NCBI GenBank assembly: GCA_024195585.1
Contig: SWBL01000187.1
Coordinates: 32,263 to 96,262, forward strand
Direction: 5' to 3'
DNA from: Aureobasidium sp. EXF-3400
Lineage: Eukaryota; Ascomycota; Dothideomycetes; Dothideales; Saccotheciaceae
Length of the DNA stretch: 64,000 nucleotides
Shown here: one piece after another, positions 1 through 10,622 of the stretch
How positions within the stretch are numbered: position 1 is the first letter of the stretch
Layout: each line of letters begins with the position of its first letter
Program-made: the position numbers and the translations under genes
The notes under the pieces: model-generated
The model's input: the letters and a program-made list of their open reading frames with translations, nothing else
The model's database searches: none
What the model was told of the DNA's origin: nothing

Positions 1-488
1 GCAGAACAGATAGCATCGTCTGGCCGCATCAAATTGATACCAACAATTGATGGAATGGAAAGGAAGATGCATATGGTAGGAAGGTGGTTGGCCAAGTCGG
101 TCAAAACAAGGCTGGCTGCTTCCTTGGCGGGACGGTGCAAGGGTGGGAAGGAACGAAGCGTCGCGTTACCGACCAAAGCTGATCGGTTGACATCCATCAC
201 ATCAACATCGGTTTATCTTGCTTGTCCCACTGCGCCTCGATCGGCTCAATGTACCTTGGTGCATAGATACTTGTATACATCCGTGCGAACGCAGGAAATT
301 CTCAACAGTTCTGCCATAGCAACAACTCGACTCCTTCTGCTGGCAACACTTTCTGAAATGATCACATCAGTCTTTGGTAGATTGTTCTTTGGTGCAGTGG
401 GCTCATAGTGTTTTCTCGATGGAATTCCGAAAAGCAGGTTCTTTTTGCATGTTTTTACAGAATGAAAATCCACGAAGTTATTTCTTCT
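1..488. other. Left edge, no gene seen
   Basis: No reading frame here begins with ATG and shows recognisable protein character. The longest open frame on the + strand starts only at a TTG codon. The part nearest 488 is the 3' flank of the minus-strand MSS1 gene. A gene lying further left could extend its untranslated region into this stretch. Confidence 0.5.
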
Positions 489-2303
489 TCATTTACCAAC
501 GCAGAATTTCTCAAACACAACTCCGAGGACTTCTTCGACGTCTCCAGCTTCGCCTTTGCCAGTGATTCGTGCGAGACAGTTTGCAGCATCGCGGAGATTC
601 TCTGCAGCGAGGACAATGTCAACATCCATCTCGTCAAGGCCAGACTCTTCATCAGCCTGGGTCTGAATCTCCACTTGAGCAAGGAACTGTTCAAGATGGA
701 ATTGGCATTCATCAAGGAGAAGTCTGTGACGTTCTGTCGCACCCAACGATTCTTGCCAGATTGAGGGATCTGTGTCGTCATCTGTTGCTGCGACTGCAGA
801 GGTCATGTCCTCGAACTGTCGAATGAGACCAGAGAGGAAAGTTGGAATGTGTCCGGCATCAGCCGAGACCGATGACTCTGCGTCCTTGCAGGAGATGGCA
901 AAGATATTTTCGAGCCTTACATGCGGAAGCGCATCTGCGACTTGCCGTCTGAGATTCTCTAGCTCGGACGCATGGCCAGAAAGAAGGTCGATTTTGTTGA
1001 GTACGACCAACACATTCGACTTTTGTTCTGCAAGCTCAGCGGCAGTGTCGATGACTTCAGAGTCTGGTCTCAGGACTACTTCCTTGCCCTCTTGCTCTAG
1101 CGAAAAGACGACGATTACAACGTCGCTTTCGATGGCGCGCTGCTTGGCACGTCTCATGCCTTCTTTCTCGATCATACTGATCTTTTCTTGCATGTGCTCC
1201 TTCTGAGCTTGAGGGGTTGCAAGGACGGCACTTCGTAGACCAGCAGTGTCGCCTAAGCGACAGAGGTAGCCACCTAGGTCAATGCCTACTTCCACAACAT
1301 CGCGAGTGGTGCCTGCTTCTTGACTGACGATGGCGGCTTCGCGGCCCACGATACGGTTCAGAAGACTGCTTTTGCCAGCATTGGGTGCGCCCAGCAAACT
1401 GATAGCGATGCCGTTCCTAAGTAGCTCTCCGCGCATTGCATTGCGACGATGGGTGTCAATCAGAAGGACCAGATCCTGCACTTGGCCAGCAACAGAAGAG
1501 GCCAACTCGGCTGGTGACTCATCGAAGTGCTGGTCTTCGGAAAAGTCGATCAGAGCCTCAAGTTCACCTCTGGCTGCAAGAAGCATCTGGCGCCATGATT
1601 CGTAGCGCAGCGAGAGAGTGTTAGTGGTACCACGAACTGACAAACGACGCTGCTGCTCGGTGTTTGCAGAGAGTGTGTCCCCCAAAGCTTCGACCTGGGT
1701 TAAGTCGAGACGATCATTCATAAAAGCCCTTCGAGTAAATTCACCAGCCTCCGCATAGCGAATGGCACCAATGGTAGACGAGCATTGAGAAACAGCAGAT
1801 AGCACGGCTCTCACAACAGCCGTACCGCCATGCACATGTAGCTCAAGAAGGTCCTCTCCTGTCACTGTGTTTGGAGCAGGAAAATAAAGTAGCAGAGCAC
1901 TGGAGTCCAGAAGATTGTCCGGCGATATCTTAGCTCCAGGACGATACAATGTACGCACAGCAGCGTAGCGGGGCTTCAAGGGCTTTTGTCCGGGGCAAAG
2001 AGCGTGGTAAACATCATTGCATGCTGGACCAGAGATGCGAATGATTGCGATAGCAGCTCGACCAGGGGCAGTAGATAAGGCATAGATGGTGGGTTCTCCG
2101 TAGAATTTGGTCGAAGACGGAGAAAAACTGCTCTGATGCCTCGAGATATTCAGCGACCTTCCAATAATGAAGGGTTTTGTTTTGTGGTTGCTAGATGCAA
2201 TTGCCGGGGCTGATAAGACAGCCAATGGCAAGATTCTAGCCGTCGAAGAGAGACATGATGGACGCGCGATAGCAAGTGACAATGAGCTCCTGGCAAGCCT
2301 CAT
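489..2303 (-). CDS. MSS1: Mitochondrial tRNA-modification GTPase MSS1 (MnmE/GTPBP3 family)
   Basis: Single-exon gene of 604 codons. The family forms, with MTO1/MnmG, the mitochondrial enzyme that modifies the wobble uridine (C5 position) of some tRNAs. A basic N-terminus rich in Arg and Ser (MRLARSSLSLA...) looks like a mitochondrial presequence. An N-terminal folate-binding TrmE domain follows. The G domain begins near residue 300 with G1 GAPNAGKSS, then G2 GTTRD, G3 DTAGL and G4 NKID. The protein ends in the diagnostic C-terminal FCVGK, where the Cys is essential in bacterial MnmE. The frame stays open upstream to 2462, but I chose the ATG at 2303 because the extra residues look like translated leader and the presequence starts cleanly there. 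Its promoter lies back to back with that of MAK16. Confidence 0.95.
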   Translation of the reverse strand: MRLARSSLSLAIARPSCLSSTARILPLAVLSAPAIASSNHKTKPFIIGRSLNISRHQSSFSPSSTKFYGEPTIYALSTAPGRAAIAIIRISGPACNDVYHALCPGQKPLKPRYAAVRTLYRPGAKISPDNLLDSSALLLYFPAPNTVTGEDLLELHVHGGTAVVRAVLSAVSQCSSTIGAIRYAEAGEFTRRAFMNDRLDLTQVEALGDTLSANTEQQRRLSVRGTTNTLSLRYESWRQMLLAARGELEALIDFSEDQHFDESPAELASSVAGQVQDLVLLIDTHRRNAMRGELLRNGIAISLLGAPNAGKSSLLNRIVGREAAIVSQEAGTTRDVVEVGIDLGGYLCRLGDTAGLRSAVLATPQAQKEHMQEKISMIEKEGMRRAKQRAIESDVVIVVFSLEQEGKEVVLRPDSEVIDTAAELAEQKSNVLVVLNKIDLLSGHASELENLRRQVADALPHVRLENIFAISCKDAESSVSADAGHIPTFLSGLIRQFEDMTSAVAATDDDTDPSIWQESLGATERHRLLLDECQFHLEQFLAQVEIQTQADEESGLDEMDVDIVLAAENLRDAANCLARITGKGEAGDVEEVLGVVFEKFCVGK

Positions 2304-2648
2304 ACGTCGCAAGCATATAAAGATTGTGTAAAATAATTGTAGTCGTAACAGGAGACAAAAATCAGGAGGCGAGACTTTGCTGACCATGGGGGTTGCGCGA
2401 ACGGATACTCGGGCCGGGCCGAAGGCGGTGAACGGCCAAGAATCTCGACGCCTGGCAATCAAGTTCTGCTCAGAAAAAAGTCGCTGCGCGCTTGCGACTG
2501 CTTAGGCGGAATTCCATTTGCCATTTATCTCTCCCTACATCTACGACCTTCGACCGGCGTAGTCACATAATCGGGAACTAGACTTCTCGAAACTCAGTCC
2601 GAAGTCTCATTATACAACAAGCCGAACCATCAATACACGACCGACGAG

Positions 2649-3704
2649 ATGGCCTCGGACGAAATTGTTTGGCAGGTTATCAACCAGCAGTTCTGTTCTT
2701 TCAAACTCAAGTACGGCACACGCGCTCATACTGCTGGGTGAACACAACTGACTCTTGTCTCTAGGACTACGAAAGAACAAAACTTCTGTCGCAACGAACA
2801 CAACGTCACTGGTCTCTGTAACCGTCAATCATGTCCTCTCGCAAACTCTCGCTATGCCACCATCCGCGCCGACCCGCAAACACAGCGCCTATATCTCTAT
2901 ATCAAGACCATCGAACGTGCACACATGCCCAGCAAATGGTGGGAAAAGATTCGTCTCAGCAGCAACTACTCCAAAGCCCTCGAGCAAGTCGACGAACGTC
3001 TCAAGTACTGGCCCAAGTTTCTGGTTCACAAGAACAAGCAACGTCTTACTCGTTTGACCCAAGTCAGAGTCCGCATGCAAAAGCTGGCACGTGAGGAGGA
3101 GAGACTTGGAGAACAGATGGTGCCCAGACTTGCTCCTAAGATTCGCAGAAGAGAACAGACACGTGAGCGCAAAGCAGAGTCAGCCGCTAAGATCGAGCGC
3201 GCCATCGAGAGAGAACTGGTTGAGAGATTGAGAAGTGGTGCTTATGGTGAGCAACCTCTCAACGTCGATGAGAACATCTGGAAGCGCGTCATGCGCACTC
3301 TTGAGCGTGGTGGCGAGGCTACCCGTGACGAGGATCTCGACGAGGGTATCGATGAGGATGAGGAGGAATATGAATACGAGCAAGAGGAGGAGGGTCCGGA
3401 TGTCGAATATGTCAGCGATGTCGAGGAGAGCGACGACGATATGGACGACCTGGAAGACTGGCTCGGTAGCGAACAGGAAGCTGACTCGGATGACGATGAG
3501 GAAGAAGATGACGAGGATGAAGATGACGAGAGCGGATCCGAAGCAGACAACAAAGAATTGGCCAAGAAGCTCGCAGACCTCAAGAAGAAAAAGAGACCTG
3601 CACCGGACACAAAATCGAAGAAGAAGGCAGGCTCAAAGGGTCCCAAGAGGGAGATCGAGTACGAGTACGAACGCCCTGCCAGGGAGATGATTATTGCAAA
3701 GTAA
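2649..3704 (+). CDS. MAK16: MAK16 ribosome-biogenesis protein, two exons
   Basis: Exons 2649-2710 and 2765-3704, with a 54-nt intron 2711-2764. The spliced protein starts MASDEIVWQVINQQFCSFKL and continues through the N-terminal L28e-like domain of the Mak16 family, with conserved FCRNEHNVTGLCNRQSCPLA and SKWWEKIRLS. The C-terminal third is an extremely acidic tract (repeated Asp/Glu, about residues 185-260) followed by Lys-rich nuclear-localisation-like stretches. The family is a nucleolar protein of the early 60S pre-ribosome. The short first exon is needed to restore the conserved start; the ATG at 2649 sits in ACGAGATGG. The gene is divergent from MSS1, with 345 nt between start codons. 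Confidence 0.95.
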
Positions 3705-4339
3705 TCTACAAAAGCATGAGAGGGTTCATTTCAGCGCTGGCGTTATGTGGGAAGGCATACAAAATTACCGGTATCTTCTGTTCGACTACAAGGCTCGAAG
3801 CGGTTTGCGAGGCCATGCGAATAGAACATCTTTTATCATTCACGGCTGTTTGATCAAGACAGGAAGATTGCTCTACACGATAATCACTCAATACTGGGCG
3901 ACTTCAAAGATGCAGTGATATGCGCAACCAGTGAACTGAAGAACCTGAACATACACCGCATCACTCACATGCATGTATCTTCGGACCACGAACACCCAAC
4001 TAGCAAGCATTGGTTGTATATCCGGCAAGGTAGCAAGACGGAGAGTCAACCTCCCCAGAAATGCTACAAATCCAGCCCCACAGAAATGGCAGGTGTCGGC
4101 TATTGAAGTCAATACCCGACGCCGAATGGATCCATCTTTCCTTCTTTGCAACACCACATGTCGGGTGTTTGCACTGCAAATCTCGGAAACCGTAGTCCAG
4201 ACATAACTAGCTAAGATGCCGTGCCATGTAGGTCTTCGTTTGCCTTCTTGTTACTTGATCACCTTACACTTGTTTCGAAATCTGCTCATCGAATCCTCCA
4301 CAATCATTTACATACACAACGCAAACAACAATACCCACA
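3705..4339. other. Intergenic, UTRs only
   Basis: This is 635 nt between two co-oriented genes. It should hold the MAK16 3' end and the promoter and leader of the next gene. The last about 80 nt are pyrimidine- and CA-rich, as in many fungal leaders. No ORF with protein character is seen. Confidence 0.5.
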
Positions 4340-5448
4340 ATGTCTTCGAAACCTTCCATCCTTCACCTTGGTGACCCGTGCCGCTGGCATGCAGATCTGT
4401 ACAAGAAGCTCGAGACACACTTCACCATCATACGCCCTTCAGCAGAGGAACGTGAAAGAACAGCTTTCCTCGCTGGTCTCAAGGAAAAGCGATGGGGCAG
4501 TTTCGTAGCCATCATGCGACCATTCTGGAACACTGGAGGTGAAATGGGAAGGATTGACAGAGAGTTGATCTCTTTGCTTCCGGACAGTGTTAAGGTGTAT
4601 GCATCCGCAGGCGCTGGTTTCGATTGGGTCGACACTGATATTCTTGCTGAGAAAGGTAACTTCCTACTACAGATCCTTTTTGTAGACGTGAGACGTATTG
4701 ACCAGGTACAGGAATAATCTACTGCAATGGTGCAGCAGCGTCTTCGGACTCAGTAGCTGACTCCGCCCTCTTCCTCATCATCTCCACCTTCCGCAACCTC
4801 GCTTGGTCCCAAATGGCCGCTCGCTCAGGCAATCCAGACGAACTCTTCGACGCCCACAAAAACTCTCCCACCACAGCTATAAACCCCGCCGGCAGGGTCC
4901 TCGGTATCGTGGGCTTGGGCAACATCGGCTACAGAATCGCTCAAAAGGCTTACTTGGGCTTGAATATGAAAATCGCCTACCACGATCTGTTCCGCAAGCC
5001 AAAGTCTGTGGAGGAAGCAGTGGGAGCGACGTTCTACGAGACTTTAGATGAGATGCTGGCGCTTGCCGATTGCATCCTCGTCGCCACGCCATTTTCCGGG
5101 AAACAACTCTTTACAACTGAGAAATTCAAGAAGTTCAAGCGCGGCAGTCGACTTATCAACATTGCTCGTGGACCCTTGGTCAACGAAGCTGACCTTGTGG
5201 AAGCGCTCAAGTCGGGTCAGTTAAGTGCTTGTGGACTGGATGTGTTTGAGAATGAACCGCATGTGAACAAGGAGTTGTGTGGGCTCAAGCAAGCAACCTT
5301 GACAGCACACACAGCGGGCGGAACTATTGATACACACATTGGATTCGAAGAGTTGTGCTATAAGAATGTATTGGGGGCGCTTTTGGAAGGCAAGGCTATT
5401 ACTCCGATAAACTTACACTTGATCAAGGCGGGTAAGAGTAAGCTGTAG
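4340..5448 (+). CDS. D-2-hydroxyacid dehydrogenase (glyoxylate/hydroxypyruvate reductase type), two exons
   Basis: Exons 4340-4655 and 4712-5448 with a 56-nt intron give 350 residues. The family reduces 2-keto acids such as glyoxylate, hydroxypyruvate or other 2-oxoacids with NAD(P)H. The Rossmann motif GLGNIG lies near residue 172. The catalytic set is visible: Arg in NIARGPLVNE, Glu in FENEPH and His in HTAGGT. The second beta strand ends in YHD, an acidic residue that usually favours NADH; this is an inference. No targeting signal is evident, so the protein is probably cytosolic. The splice join is confirmed by the conserved YCNGAAASSDSVADSALFL helix, which appears only after removing the intron. 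The exact substrate cannot be told from sequence. Confidence 0.92.
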
Positions 5449-6016
5449 GCTCTGAGTAATGTGATCAGAATCCATTTGACTGTCTAATGAAAAGTGAGTT
5501 GAGCAAGTAATGCGAACTATGAACAACTGCTGTGGTTTTACGTGTGATTATGAGCAAAAAGATACATCGAGATAAACAGACATATAAATCTATTTATTCC
5601 CAAGCAATCTAGCAGAAAACAAGCAACCCAATGTCTTGAAGAAAACAAACAGAACCGAAAACAAAAGAAAAATGTCTCAGGACCTGCCGAAACCAATGAC
5701 ATCCGCAACTCCAATGAATGCTAATCACGTCTCAATCCTTCTTTTTGATCGATCTCCTATATCGCGATCCCAATCTCATGCCGCTCCGTCGTTGTTGATG
5801 CTGGAAATGCTATTATGCCGTCCTTTTTGTCGTCGAAGACCCATGCGTATATGTCGAAACCCGTCTATCGAGATGAAGAATGCCTCCCATAAAACCCAAA
5901 CCCCTTCCAAACGCCATCTATGCCGCAATTCCATCCTCCAAACCAAAAGCGAAAGAAGTGTCCAGCACCCCCAACTTTATCTCATCTCAGATTCAAGTCT
6001 TTGGCATTGACGGCAT
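5449..6016. other. Intergenic between convergent 3' ends
   Basis: This holds the 3' flanks of the dehydrogenase (+) and the GRGGYN protein (-). An open frame on the + strand (5636-6010) has no codon or domain character and is probably chance. No other feature is seen. Confidence 0.45.
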
Positions 6017-6202
6017 TTAGTTATATCCACCTCTGCCATCATCAGAAGCAACGCAACGGGCAGAGCGCACAACCAAACTAGATGGATTGCTGGGGCGACT
6101 GATGCCGCTGGTTTTGATGTCGCGGTTGTAGCCTCCGCGGCCGAGAACGGGAGCAGAGATGCGATTGTAGCCGCCGCGGCCCATGGTTGCTTGGGTTTGC
6201 AT
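6017..6202 (-). CDS. Very small GRGGYN-repeat protein (DUF3602-like)
   Basis: A 61-residue protein starting MQTQATMGRGGYN. It carries GRGGYN three times: near the N-terminus, about 14 residues later, and as its very last six residues before TAA. Short fungal proteins with repeated GRGG-(x)-N boxes are grouped as DUF3602; their function is unknown. I chose the ATG at 6202 because it follows CAACA and begins the repeat-bearing part; the frame is open further upstream to 6448 without such character. A TATA box lies 209 nt upstream. The stretch from codon 41 to the last repeat lacks repeat character and could hide a short intron, though no convincing donor is present. A 217-codon frame overlaps in another phase and is judged a shadow. 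Confidence 0.6.
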   Translation of the reverse strand: MQTQATMGRGGYNRISAPVLGRGGYNRDIKTSGISRPSNPSSLVVRSARCVASDDGRGGYN

Positions 6203-6410
6203 TGTTGTGGATGGTACTGAGAGAAGGTTGGATGGAGGCTTGGTATCTCGGGATGGTGGAGATGGAAATAGATATGTAGACAGAAATGTGAGGGCTGACT
6301 TGAGGTAAAGAGAGAAGATTCTATGTTGGTCTCTGTGTCTTTCTTGGAGACTGAATCTGATGATTGTGGTGATGATGCAGAAGGAAATAGCGACGGATAG
6401 AGGAGAGAGC

Positions 6411-6417
6411 ATATATA
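6411..6417 (-). promoter_or_regulatory. TATA box of the GRGGYN gene
   Basis: TATATAT reads on the minus strand, 209 nt upstream of the ATG at 6202 and preceded by A-rich sequence. The spacing would give a leader of about 150-180 nt, which is reasonable for a fungal gene. Confidence 0.4.
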
Positions 6418-7319
6418 CTTTTTCTTCATCCTTTGTCCAACATACCAACTCGCAACACTACACCTCATCCACAACCCTTGAGTTCTGTCCTCCGCATCGT
6501 TGTCTCCATCTAGAACTGCACTGCCTGCAACAAGGCCCCCAAAAGCCAGAATAACAGATGTAACAAGAAAATGGCCGTTTCTGCTGCAACACCTACAAAC
6601 ATCAGGGTCTCCGACATGGTATCCCGGCATTACTCACAGCCTCAGGCCGGAGCAAAGATTAGAGAAAATAAAGACAAAGTGTGAAAGTCGCGATCTGATA
6701 GGTCAGTAATCTGAGCAGATAAGTAAAGTGCTGACTGGCACGATAAAGGCCCCTAAGATTTTGCTATTTTGAGCGACATATCAAAGAAATCTAGCATAAG
6801 ATACACTGGCACGGAATATGCCAGTCCGCAACACCCGAGGGGGAAACCGGTGTGTCTCTTCCACACTTTTGTTACAGGTGTACGTGCATCATCATCATCA
6901 GCAGCATCATGCAGGTACCTTAATCTTGCCTAATCGAGGACAAACTGCGAAGCTGACAAAGTTGTCGAGATGGTGAAGATGGATGGCAGCCCATTGGTAG
7001 GGCTATGTTTGGCATGTCATGCAGCCCTATGCACTGTACACGTGGGCGGGGATCTGTCTGACATGCAGCGATCATCGTCATCGCATTGCAGGAGGACCAA
7101 CAGGCACCAGTTACCGACTTCTCTTCTCAGAAAGGCGTTCTTGTTGAACAACGCTAGATTTGGTCTTGAAATCTGCATTCATGGTTTCCTCTTTCGGATG
7201 ACTCTCTGGTTTTCGACCTTCATCAAACCTCCCACCGTTGACCTTGTTCGTAAATCCCACATGTACTCGCGCAAATTCCAGGATTGAACCTTTGTCTATA
7301 ACATAAGAACTTACACCCA
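6418..7319. other. Intergenic, no gene seen
   Basis: About 0.9 kb of mixed sequence with short CAT/CAG triplet runs near 6888-6910 and no convincing ORF. It probably contains the upstream regulatory region of the GRGGYN gene. Confidence 0.4.
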
Positions 7320-8048
7320 TTAAACTCCATCAGCTCTCCTCTTGAAAAACATACGCATAGCACTTCTGAAGCTAGGTTCCTTGAATTGAGGGCTGCTTAG
7401 CTTGCACACGCGCAATCTAGCTTCAATTCGTGATAGATCATCCGAGATTAGCCATTCATAACCGATGCGACTAAGATCCTCCTCGGTTCGACGGCGAGAC
7501 TGGAGCTCGTTGTTTGCATCTGCGTGTCTGGATACAAGTTCACGTAGACCATATAGAACAACCATAACTTCCATTAGATCTTTCAAGTATGACGACTCCA
7601 CGTCCTAGGTTAACTTGTAGTCAGTGACACGAGGAGCGCCTGTACTAAGGCTAGTGTCATCACCCGTGTTGAATACCTTCTTGCTTAGGGGGCCGTCATA
7701 AAAGATGCGGAACCATTGGAGCAGAGAAGCGAATGTCACTTCGCCCTAGGGCATTTGGAGCTCGACGTGCAGATGAGGAGAGATTGTTGCAGGAGTTGTT
7801 GTGAAGAGCAGGGTCTTGTGTTGGGGCGAGAGCAGCTTCATAGCCTTTCCAGAATGGCTGCGGGTACGGGCGGCGAGAGCAGTATCGAAGTTGACTTTGA
7901 AGTCGTTGTGAAGGTACCAGTCATCGAGGAATGCTCGATGTGTGTGACGAGAGATGCCGAGGCGTGGGTGTTGAGGCAGCTTCATTATTTCGACCCCCGT
8001 CATGTTCAACCTCGACGAGCAAGATAGGCGGCAACGGAGGGCGTGTAT
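7320..8048 (-). pseudogene. Decayed orphan gene, two exons with one in-frame stop
   Basis: Two open frames (8009-7749 and 7601-7320) are in the same phase. They are joined by a stretch that reads well as protein (GEVTFASLLQWFRIFYDG) and then by a textbook 72-nt intron, 7605-7676: GTATTC donor, CACTGAC branch region, CCTAG acceptor, with no phase change. The only break inside the exons is TAG at 7746-7748. A diverged copy at about 8.5 kb has CAA (Gln) at that site, so C-to-T mutation of CAG is the simplest cause. No ATG start is clear; the frame opens after a stop near 8049. The family is not recognised. It could instead be a live gene with an extra intron that I cannot see. Confidence 0.45.
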
Positions 8049-8334
8049 CTAAGGCGCTGAGCCCAAGGTTCAGTGGGCGGCCATATAGATAAGCAGCAAT
8101 CGGAGATGCGTATCCAAGGTTCGAGTTTCATGGTTCGGTCGAATCATTGAAAAATAGGCTAGTGTTTGCAGCCATTGAGGGAAGGATGTATACCATGTCG
8201 CAGGCTACAGGCAGGCAATCTCGGCGTTCATTCATGCGCGGCCAGATGTACAAGGCGTTTCTTGGACGAGGCGCTATATCTGGTTATTTTAGATTAACGC
8301 ATGTGGCACCGCTTGATATACTTCTTGGGCCACT

Positions 8335-8625
8335 CTATTTGCTGGATGATGGTGTCACTGGGTGTTGTGATTTGCTCCCTGTTGTCCTAGAAGTCCAGCG
8401 ACCGAGTTCGTCTTGGAGCGTAGTAATCTGTTTCCTGGCACGGGGGGACATTCTGTAAACGACAAAGAAATACAATAACGGTGCGCAGGTTTGCAGGCCT
8501 TTGGAAGGAATAAAAAGAAAGTTTTCAAACTCCCTCTTGCTAGGGGGGCTATCGGAGAAGGTGCAGAACCATTGAATCAGTGAAGCAAATGTCACCTTGC
8601 ACTCTGAAGCTTACTGTCGGAAACT
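8335..8625 (-). pseudogene. Diverged fragment related to the 7.3-8.0 kb orphan
   Basis: The minus-strand reading VTFASLIQWFCTFSDSPPSK matches VTFASLLQWFRIFYDGPLSK of the neighbouring decayed gene. About 64 nt align at the DNA level with mainly G/A and C/T differences. Upstream, the frame is broken by a small deletion and a TAA. Downstream similarity is lost after about 20 residues. I read it as a relic of a tandem duplicate. Confidence 0.4.
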
Positions 8626-10369
8626 GTGAGCAGGGTCGTCCCGCTACCGACGAGGAGAACGCCAGTCTTAGCCCTTGCTCGATTATCTTGCATGTACACG
8701 CGGATGTTGAGATTGCCCATCTTCGCCTCTCGCTCGACTCCTTGACAAAAGGGTCTTGCTCACTAGTATACCGACTTTACTAAGCTGAACACCTCTTCCA
8801 TGTGGATTGATCAAAGGGCGAAAGTCGTGGAGCGACGAACGTCTACTTTTCCGTCCGATCAACATCTCAAGCTTGACGATATATGGCAACGCATTTTTCT
8901 TTTCACCGGACCAGTTCAAGCAAAGATACGGTGCTCAAGTTCGTTCGGCTATCCTGCCTTTTCTGACGTCTTTCGCTCGGTCCATGCTCTTGGGGTTGGT
9001 GTCACCCACAAGTCCGTGGGGAGCATTACTGGCATGCTAATCGGCACAGCTCCGAGTACTATCGGCGACCGGACCGTCTTTCCATTGACTGACCGCTATC
9101 GGCATAACCAGAGCAAAGGTCGGTAGTTAGAAGTGGATGATGCTCGTGACGGGGGCTCATAAGGGCTCATGAGGGCTCGTATGAAGCTGTCCAAGTTTGT
9201 TCGAAGGACCGCACGGCAACTGGATAGCAATCGGTCCTTCTCCGGATAACCCGCGTTTGTCCCAATATGGGGGAGCCGCTCTGTGGATGGACCTTCCAAG
9301 TCGGAAACACACGACAAAACTGGGGCTGTCTGCATCTGTCACCTGGTATAACACCCAAGAGCCTCCGGCGACCATGTCGGCTGTCAAAAAGGTGAACAGG
9401 AGCGAAGTACGGCCGTGGACAGTCCTTTATAGTCGCAAGATATCTTGCTCGGCGTGAGGGGCTCGAGGGTTAGACGACTTGGCATTAGTACTGAGTAGAC
9501 TGATCGGCTATGCTAGTGGATCACTCTAGGCTTCGTGAAGGCGTACTGGCGGGGCTCTCTGGAGATGTACAAGTAATATCAGACTTACCGACAGCTGATG
9601 GAAGACCAATGCTGTGGGGATTGATGGTGATCGTCGTGTCCCGAGGATCAACCATTTTAGCCGGCCAGCGAGTCAGGGTGGGGCCCAGTCGTTCTCTGGG
9701 TCTTTGTGCGGAGAGTGACCGGGCTAAGAAACTATCATGATCTTGTTCAAATCTTCATTATTATTCACGTCACCAAATCACTTGGGAGTCCACTTCTTAT
9801 TGACTATCCGAGCCTCCTTGTTGTGCTTGGGTCGGCTCGTGGCTTGAGATACCGCATGCTCATATATCTCGAGTTGCAAGCAGATCGAGCGAAGTTGACA
9901 GAGAAAGACTGTCTCTTTGTGTCGGCATAATTCCAAGGAAAAGAGCCAGAATTCTGCTGAGTCAAAGGAAGACACTTGGTGACGATCACCAGACTGCAAT
10001 CATCACCATCATCAGAATAGAACCAGTCGGTAAATTCGAAGGAGAGCTCTTTCGGATGGCCCTGTTGCCGTCTCTACCGACTGGGTAGGTAGGTAGGTGT
10101 GGCTCAGCACGGCCCGTGAACGGTCGTGATCGGGTCTCAACGGGCAACTACGTAGGTGGACTGTCCGAGAATAATCACGAACATTGTTGCTGCTGCTTCT
10201 GCTATTACAGTGTGCTTGTTTCCAGGACTCTGGAACGAAACAGAGTGTATTGTGCTCGCCATTGATAGACAAAAACCACTCGACGGCTTGAATCAGCGAT
10301 GTATGCTCTCCATGTCCGAGGCCGGAAATCCTTGCTATAAATTTGTCCGCGTCTTCCATGGGGCCTCCA
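8626..10369. other. Gene-poor stretch upstream of the beta-glucosidase
   Basis: Several short frames occur in all phases, none with family character. Three imperfect 11-nt units of the type AGGGCTCATGA lie at about 9152-9182. The rest holds no feature I can support, apart from serving as the distant upstream region of the glucosidase gene. Confidence 0.4.
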
Positions 10370-10395
10370 GTGGGGAGATGATCTTCATTCTGGGG
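10370..10395 (+). promoter_or_regulatory. Paired CreA-type (SYGGRG) sites
   Basis: GTGGGG at 10370-10375 and CTGGGG at 10390-10395 both match the 5'-SYGGRG core of the fungal carbon-catabolite repressor CreA. They lie about 230-250 nt upstream of the beta-glucosidase ATG. Closely paired sites are the kind usually functional in cellulase and glucosidase promoters. The match is short, so chance is possible. Confidence 0.35.
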
Positions 10396-10552
10396 CAGAG
10401 GCTGGAGAGGACGCCCGTGCACACCAAAAGTCAGGTACCCACGTCACATTTTTGCTTGGGGTTTGAAATCTAAAAGCACGAACTGTGGGTCAGAAAGGCA
10501 CCTCGTGTGAGGGCTGGCAAGACATGGATCGTCGAGAGGCACAGCAGTCAAG

Positions 10553-10558
10553 TATAAA
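10553..10558 (+). promoter_or_regulatory. TATA box of the beta-glucosidase gene
   Basis: TATAAA lies 65 nt before the ATG at 10623, in AGTATAAAGAG. It is followed by a leader ending ACAATCACAATC just before the start codon. Confidence 0.6.
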
Positions 10559-10622
10559 GAGATGCGATGATCCTCTATTCAAACATCCATCAGCAGCTCG
10601 CCTCTGAGGGACAATCACAATC

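Noticed and set aside
5977..6630. 217-codon minus-strand ORF with a true ATG overlapping the GRGGYN gene
   Set aside because: It lies in another phase over the promoter and coding part of the small protein; composition is patchy and the probable TATA box falls inside it.
9152..9182. Three 11-nt units considered as a CRISPR-like array
   Set aside because: No spacers, imperfect units and a eukaryotic context; it is a small tandem repeat.
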